Source: an uncultured Saprospiraceae bacterium (GTDB lineage: Bacteria; Bacteroidota; Bacteroidia; Chitinophagales; Saprospiraceae). Taken from it: DNA of 35,617 nucleotides. The stretch is from assembly GCA_937980645.1 (NCBI GenBank), contig CALJPQ010000012.1:1-35617 (forward strand). The letters run 5' to 3'. Below the pieces are notes generated by a model, which saw only the letters and a list, made by a program, of their open reading frames with translations, did not search any database and was not told the origin of the DNA. Made by a program: the position numbers and the translations under genes. Below, one piece after another: positions 31,712-35,617 of this stretch; the stretch's first letter is position 1; every line of letters begins with the position of its first letter.

Positions 31712-34390
31712 TCAAGGGCGTTTGACCCAAATTTTTTCCCAAAAAGAACCTGCTGCGGCGGTTATTTCTACAAAAAAAAGCCCTTCAGGTAGCCCTGCCA
31801 GGTCAATGGCAGGGGTGGTGTTGGCGCTGAGGAAGGCGCGTTGCTCAAAGACAAGCCGCCCGGCAGCGTCGAAGAAGCGCAGGCGCAGATTTTCGCCCTC
31901 TGCTCCCTCCCAGGCGAGAAAGAGCCGGTGCTGTGTGGGGTTTGGATACAGGCGCAGCGGTAAGGCGTTCGATGTTTGGCGAGTATTTACGGCGCCTTCG
32001 ATACGGACGCAATAGTCGGCTACCTGGCCAAACTCGAACTGTTCGCACGGCGTGGGTGGCGCTCCCGACACGCCGCGGTATTTCATCAGAATGCGCAGGC
32101 GGGTCAACCCGGGTTGGGCGTCTGCTGGAGCAGTGATGAAGCCTTCTACGGCGTCCATTACCGGGAAACCCGGATCAAAAGCCAGTTCATCCGTGTCGAA
32201 AAAATCACCGTCGCCGTTGAAGTCCACATACACGCGGAAATGCTCGCGATAGGCTTGAGCGGCGTATCCAGGTTTGAGCACAACAGGCACAGGGAAGCCG
32301 ATGGTCAGCACGGGGGCTTCATCTACGGCAGAGGCAAAATTGTGATAGCCTTTGCCGGGAGCAGGGTTGTGCGACCAGGGGCCTATCTGAACGCCGGCTA
32401 TCCATTCCTGGTCGGCGTTGGTGGCGCTGGCGGTACAATAGTTCTGATCTAAGCAGGGGCCGCAGTTGCCGGTCAGGAAAGTAAAGGTGGCACTGGAGGT
32501 AGCCGCGTCGGGTTGGCAGAGGGCCGTTACAACGATGTGGTATGAAGCACAGGGCAACAGGTTGGTCAGCGTCAGGCGATTTTCGGAGAGTGCGAAGTCC
32601 TTCGTTGTGCCGTCAGGAGAGGTCAGCTGGGCCCAATACGCCGCAGCTGCGTCGGGGCCTTTCCAGCTCAGGACGACATGGGTAGGGCTGATAAAAGTGA
32701 CTTTAAAGCTGTCTGGTGGCGTGCAGCAGCCGGTGGTAGTAGCGGTATATGGCGGTGTCCATGCGCTCGAGTCCTCAGTGCTGCAGCGCGTTTGGAGCGA
32801 AAACTCGTAAGGGGTGCATGCTTTGAGTGCACCGATGGTAAGTGGGCTTTTTACGTTTTGAAGAGTACTCCAGGCTGCCGCGCCTTTTTCGCGCCAGCGA
32901 ATGTCGGTGCGCAGCGAGTCATTCACAACCGACCACGAGAGGCGAATGCTGTCTCTAAAAATAGGTGCAGCGGCAATACCGAAAGGGGGCACACAGGTGG
33001 CGCACTGTTCTTCGTAGGTTTTAAGCAGATGAAAAAGGTGCAGCCGTCCGCCGGTGAGCGTGATGCCTTGAAGGGCGGGTAGAGGAACGGTGTTTTGGAG
33101 CAAGTGATTTTTAGCCCAAAGAGCGGCTGCCGCTGGATTGGCTTTGGCCATGGCAATGAGGTTGTGGCAGGGTGCGGCATAGAGCAGGGCGATGGCACCG
33201 GTAACTAAAGGTGCGGCAAAGGAGGTGCCGGCAGCGGTACCGTAGTTGTTGTTGGGACGGGCGGTGAAGACATTTTCGCCATAGGCCCCCAGGTCTACCG
33301 ATATGGGGCCCCAGGCGGCGTTGGACGCTTTCTGGTTTTGGCGGGTGAGGCTGGTTACGCTGATGAGGTAATCGCTGGGGCAGGTCGTGGGCAGGTCGCC
33401 GAAGACATCTACGTCTACTGGCATGTTGGCCGTGGCGCCCACGCTCAAGATACCGGCGGAGCCCAACGAGTCGAAGGCAGCGCACCAAAGAGGGGCGTCG
33501 GAGGGCTTGCCGCCGTTGATGCCCCAAGAGCAATTGAGCGCCACCACAAAAGCGCCTTGCTGCCCCTGGGTGGCGTTGTAGCGCCGCCGTGCGCGCAGGG
33601 CGTAGTCGAAAGAGCTCAGGATAATGGCCTCTGTGCTGTTGCCGGCCACGAAGAGTAACCGGACGTCCCAATTCACGCCAGAGACGCCTGTTTGATTGTT
33701 GCCGCGTGCGCCTGCCAGAGCTGCAATGGGAGTACCGTGAGTCATCGAAGTGCCGCTTATCTGGTCGTTTTGGGCCAGGGCGTTCCAGCCTCGGAAGTCG
33801 TCCACGTAGCCGTTTTGGTCGTCGTCAATGCCGTTGTTGGGGATTTCGCCCCAGTTGCGCCACAGGTTGGGCGTCAGGTCTTCGTGTTGTGGGTCCATGC
33901 CGCTGTCCACGATGGCGATGACGATGGTGTCGCCGTGTGGCGTGATGCCGCCAGTGGCGATGTCCCAGGCTTTTTCCGAAGCCAGGTCGGCCCCGGCGAG
34001 GCCACCGCCAGTGCCGGTGTTGCGGTGGTGCCATTGACTGCTGTACAGAGGGTCATCCGGGGTGATTGCAGGCATCTCCCCTCGGTGTTCGAGCCGATGA
34101 TTGTACTGAGCCACCGCCACTTCGGGCTGGGTATTCAGCCATTGCAGCAGATCGGTCTCTGGTGCTTCGGAAGGGTCTGTGGCCAGCAGCCAGATGTTCA
34201 TCGTTTCTGCCACCAACGAGCAGGAGGCCCTTCTGGCCCAAGGCTCTATCTGCATGCGCTGTACCAGCGCCGACGCCGAATAGCCCGGTTGCAGCTGAAA
34301 AAGCGCCTGACCCGGTACGCGTGCAGGCTGCGCGGACAATGCTCCGAACAGGCCGGTCATTAACCCCAAAAACAGCGCACTTTTTTTCAT
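31712..34390 (-). CDS. Secreted subtilisin-like serine protease with Fn3, GEVED-like and T9SS domains
   Basis: 892 residues from the ATG at 34390 (MKKSALFLGLMTG), with a signal peptide ending ALSAQ. A propeptide-like stretch (21-110) leads to an S8 peptidase domain: D162 in VIAIVDSGMDPQHEDL, H218 in SMTHGTPIAALAG, N286 in LNCSWG and S390 in GTSFAAPLVTGAIALLYA. Two fibronectin-type III-like domains follow (starting VPPFGIAAAPIFRDSIRLSW and CTPPDSFKVTFISPTHVVLSW). Next is a GEVED-like beta domain (YCTASATNADQEWI to FGQVADYCVRIE) and a T9SS tail (PLRLYPNPTQHRLFLAW to GLFFVEITAA). It is a surface or secreted protease, probably for nutrition or processing of other secreted proteins. The TACTTTTG box upstream supports this start. 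Confidence 0.92.
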   Translation of the reverse strand: MKKSALFLGLMTGLFGALSAQPARVPGQALFQLQPGYSASALVQRMQIEPWARRASCSLVAETMNIWLLATDPSEAPETDLLQWLNTQPEVAVAQYNHRLEHRGEMPAITPDDPLYSSQWHHRNTGTGGGLAGADLASEKAWDIATGGITPHGDTIVIAIVDSGMDPQHEDLTPNLWRNWGEIPNNGIDDDQNGYVDDFRGWNALAQNDQISGTSMTHGTPIAALAGARGNNQTGVSGVNWDVRLLFVAGNSTEAIILSSFDYALRARRRYNATQGQQGAFVVALNCSWGINGGKPSDAPLWCAAFDSLGSAGILSVGATANMPVDVDVFGDLPTTCPSDYLISVTSLTRQNQKASNAAWGPISVDLGAYGENVFTARPNNNYGTAAGTSFAAPLVTGAIALLYAAPCHNLIAMAKANPAAAALWAKNHLLQNTVPLPALQGITLTGGRLHLFHLLKTYEEQCATCVPPFGIAAAPIFRDSIRLSWSVVNDSLRTDIRWREKGAAAWSTLQNVKSPLTIGALKACTPYEFSLQTRCSTEDSSAWTPPYTATTTGCCTPPDSFKVTFISPTHVVLSWKGPDAAAAYWAQLTSPDGTTKDFALSENRLTLTNLLPCASYHIVVTALCQPDAATSSATFTFLTGNCGPCLDQNYCTASATNADQEWIAGVQIGPWSHNPAPGKGYHNFASAVDEAPVLTIGFPVPVVLKPGYAAQAYREHFRVYVDFNGDGDFFDTDELAFDPGFPVMDAVEGFITAPADAQPGLTRLRILMKYRGVSGAPPTPCEQFEFGQVADYCVRIEGAVNTRQTSNALPLRLYPNPTQHRLFLAWEGAEGENLRLRFFDAAGRLVFEQRAFLSANTTPAIDLAGLPEGLFFVEITAAAGSFWEKIWVKRP

Positions 34391-34732
34391 GACGCCCGTA
34401 ACAATCAAGTCCCGCAAAAGTATGTGCACTGGCAAAAGCAGACTGCCCGCCTCTGCTCAAATGCCAGAATTAGCCAAAACAAAGCACTTCGGGCAGCGCT
34501 TGGTATCACTCGTCGCGTCCATTTTAAGAGCATACGGCAGGCGTGCGCAGCACGAAAAGGCCTCTTTCTGATGGGCAAATACCGGTTGTTTGCGGCTGCA
34601 AACCGTTAAATCTGGTATGGCCGCCGCTTAAAAATAAATTTTCTCGCTTCCTTTGCAAACCTTTACGCTACTATGCTCCAAAGCCAGGTGTCGTGGCATC
34701 GCTAATCCAACACTTCAAACTACTACGCTTCA
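34391..34732. other. 342-base divergent intergenic region
   Basis: This separates the protease gene (minus) from the partial PKD-like gene (plus). It holds a minus-strand promoter box at 34415-34422 and a near match, TTCCTTTG, on the plus strand at 34648-34655, preceded by an A/T-rich stretch. A short hairpin, GTTTGC-GGCT-GCAAAC, lies at 34588-34603 and is a possible operator. No open frame or RNA gene is supported. Confidence 0.5.
34415..34422 (-). promoter_or_regulatory. Bacteroidota-type -7 promoter box for the protease gene
   Basis: TACTTTTG on the minus strand is an exact TAnnTTTG match, 24 bases before the ATG at 34390. It lies within the longer alternative open frame to 34435, so it favours the shorter start. 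Confidence 0.5.
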
Positions 34733-35617
34733 ATGGTCAGGTTACTGCTTCTAGCTCTGTTCAGTTTTGCTTTTGCATGGAGTCTATATGCCCAACTGCC
34801 ACCGGAATGCCCCAGCAATAACCATCCTGCGGCAGACTTTTGCTCCGACATCTGCATCTACTGCAATTTCAATGGCTACTCCGGGAGCTCTACGGGCTAT
34901 ACAGGTCAGACGCCGCCGGGTGGCTTCTGCGGCACCATTGAGAATGAACAATGGTTGGGCTTTATCGCCGGTGCCTCCGTGGGTACCTTTACGGTAACCC
35001 CTACGGGTTGCCAGGTAGGGAATGGCCTCCAGATAGCCCTTTACACCAGTTGCGTCAGCGCACCCATTGCCTGTAATGGCGGTGCGCCGGGCAATGGAAA
35101 CAATCCGGTTTCCATTACGGCTAACTTGACGCCAGGGGTCAATTATTTCTTGCTAATTGACGGCTATGCGGGCGACCAGTGCAGCTTTACCGTTACGGTA
35201 TCGCCGCCTTCAGCCGCGCAGGCACCGCCTATTGCACCCACAGGAGCTATACAAGGACCTGCAACAATCTGCCCGGGTGGTACCATCACCTATAGCATCC
35301 CTCCGGTGAATGGCGCCGGTGCTTACGAGTGGACGGCTCCGGGTGGCTGGCTCATCAACGGGCAGGTGCCGCCTGTCATCACCAACCCTCCGAACGGGCA
35401 CGTGGTTACCATCACGGCCGGCACTTCGGGTGGGCAAATCTGTGTGCAGCCCTTTAGCTCTTGTAACAACGGCAATCAGGTATGCCGTACGATCAACGTT
35501 CAGCCGATTCCGCCGACGATACTTTCGCCGGTGATTGTATGCCATGAGGATGCTCCGTACGTGTTGCCGTGGGGTCAGGAGGTGAATACGAGTGGTACGT
35601 ATCAGCATACGTACACG
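34733..35617 (+). CDS. Secreted PKD-like/adhesin-type protein, N-terminal part (runs off the window)
   Basis: The frame is open from the ATG at 34733 to the last base (295 codons, no stop). A signal peptide (MVRLLLLALFSFAFAWSLYAQ) is followed by a Cys-rich domain (CPSNNHPAADFCSDICIYCNFNGYSG; GGFCGTIENEQWLGFIAG; LQIALYTSCVSAPIACNGG; NYFLLIDGYAGDQCSFTVTV) of a kind common at the front of giant Saprospiria-type adhesins. From about residue 170 a PKD-like domain begins (GPATICPGGTITYSIP; AGAYEWTAPGGWLI; GQICVQPFSSCNNG), and another unit starts near the edge (CHEDAPYVLPWG). Such proteins usually continue with more repeats and end in a gliding-motility-associated (type B) or type A T9SS domain; that part is not visible. 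Predicted role: cell-surface adhesion or gliding. Confidence 0.8.
   Translation, partial: MVRLLLLALFSFAFAWSLYAQLPPECPSNNHPAADFCSDICIYCNFNGYSGSSTGYTGQTPPGGFCGTIENEQWLGFIAGASVGTFTVTPTGCQVGNGLQIALYTSCVSAPIACNGGAPGNGNNPVSITANLTPGVNYFLLIDGYAGDQCSFTVTVSPPSAAQAPPIAPTGAIQGPATICPGGTITYSIPPVNGAGAYEWTAPGGWLINGQVPPVITNPPNGHVVTITAGTSGGQICVQPFSSCNNGNQVCRTINVQPIPPTILSPVIVCHEDAPYVLPWGQEVNTSGTYQHTYT

Noticed and set aside
33692..34363. 223-codon plus-strand open frame inside the subtilisin-like protease gene
   Set aside because: Antisense to the catalytic Asp and His region of a protease whose active-site motifs are all intact.
34500..34640. Possible tRNA or small RNA in the divergent gap
   Set aside because: The inverted repeat at 34588-34603 does not extend into a cloverleaf and no T-loop consensus is present.

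Overview
The window looks like a Bacteroidota chromosome, most likely from the Saprospiria or a similar environmental lineage. The reasons are four complete secreted proteins ending in type IX secretion (T9SS) sorting domains, TAnnTTTG-type promoter boxes a short way upstream of several start codons, the sdhC-sdhA-sdhB order of a Bacteroidota succinate:quinone oxidoreductase, an LptC lipoprotein, and PKD/Kazal/dockerin-like secreted proteins. The DNA is GC-rich for the phylum. No tRNA, rRNA, CRISPR array, insertion sequence or phage gene was recognised.

Layout. 1-220 is the 3' end of a PD-(D/E)XK nuclease gene cut by the window edge. 265-2968 (minus) holds an RluB/RsuA-type pseudouridine synthase and a conserved helical protein. 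3132-9712 (plus) holds a secreted PKD-Kazal-dockerin T9SS protein, cytidine deaminase and the sdhCAB operon, which ends in a good intrinsic terminator. 9785-11742 has a DinB-like protein (minus) and a secreted N-acetylmuramoyl-L-alanine amidase (plus). 11739-13992 (minus) is an ArsC/LMW-phosphatase-like protein behind an AAA-ATPase-like/PD-(D/E)XK protein.

14045-26142 (minus) is a tightly packed surface-polysaccharide cluster of ten genes, several joined by ATGA or similar overlaps. In transcription order these are a CgeB-like glycosyltransferase, a Wzy/O-antigen-ligase-like membrane protein, a GT4 glycosyltransferase, a polysaccharide deacetylase, an asparagine-synthetase-like enzyme, a FemAB/BcsL-like acyltransferase, a SAM methyltransferase, a second paralogous acyltransferase, an ATP-grasp enzyme and another GT4 glycosyltransferase. 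Sugar-polymer enzymes interleaved with four potential amide-forming enzymes suggest a glycan with acyl, aminoacyl or amide decorations. This is the best candidate for an undescribed system. No flippase, export porin, co-polymerase or initiating sugar-phosphate transferase lies in the window.

26205-35617 holds a PhoD-like phosphatase with a T9SS tail (minus), a 522-base gap, an Omp28/thioredoxin-like T9SS protein (plus), lptC with an upstream membrane-protein gene (minus), a third FemAB-like acyltransferase (plus), a subtilisin-like protease with Fn3, GEVED-like and T9SS regions (minus), and the 5' part of a secreted PKD-like protein that runs off the right edge. Functional calls rest on motifs and general family knowledge read by eye; no database search was run.
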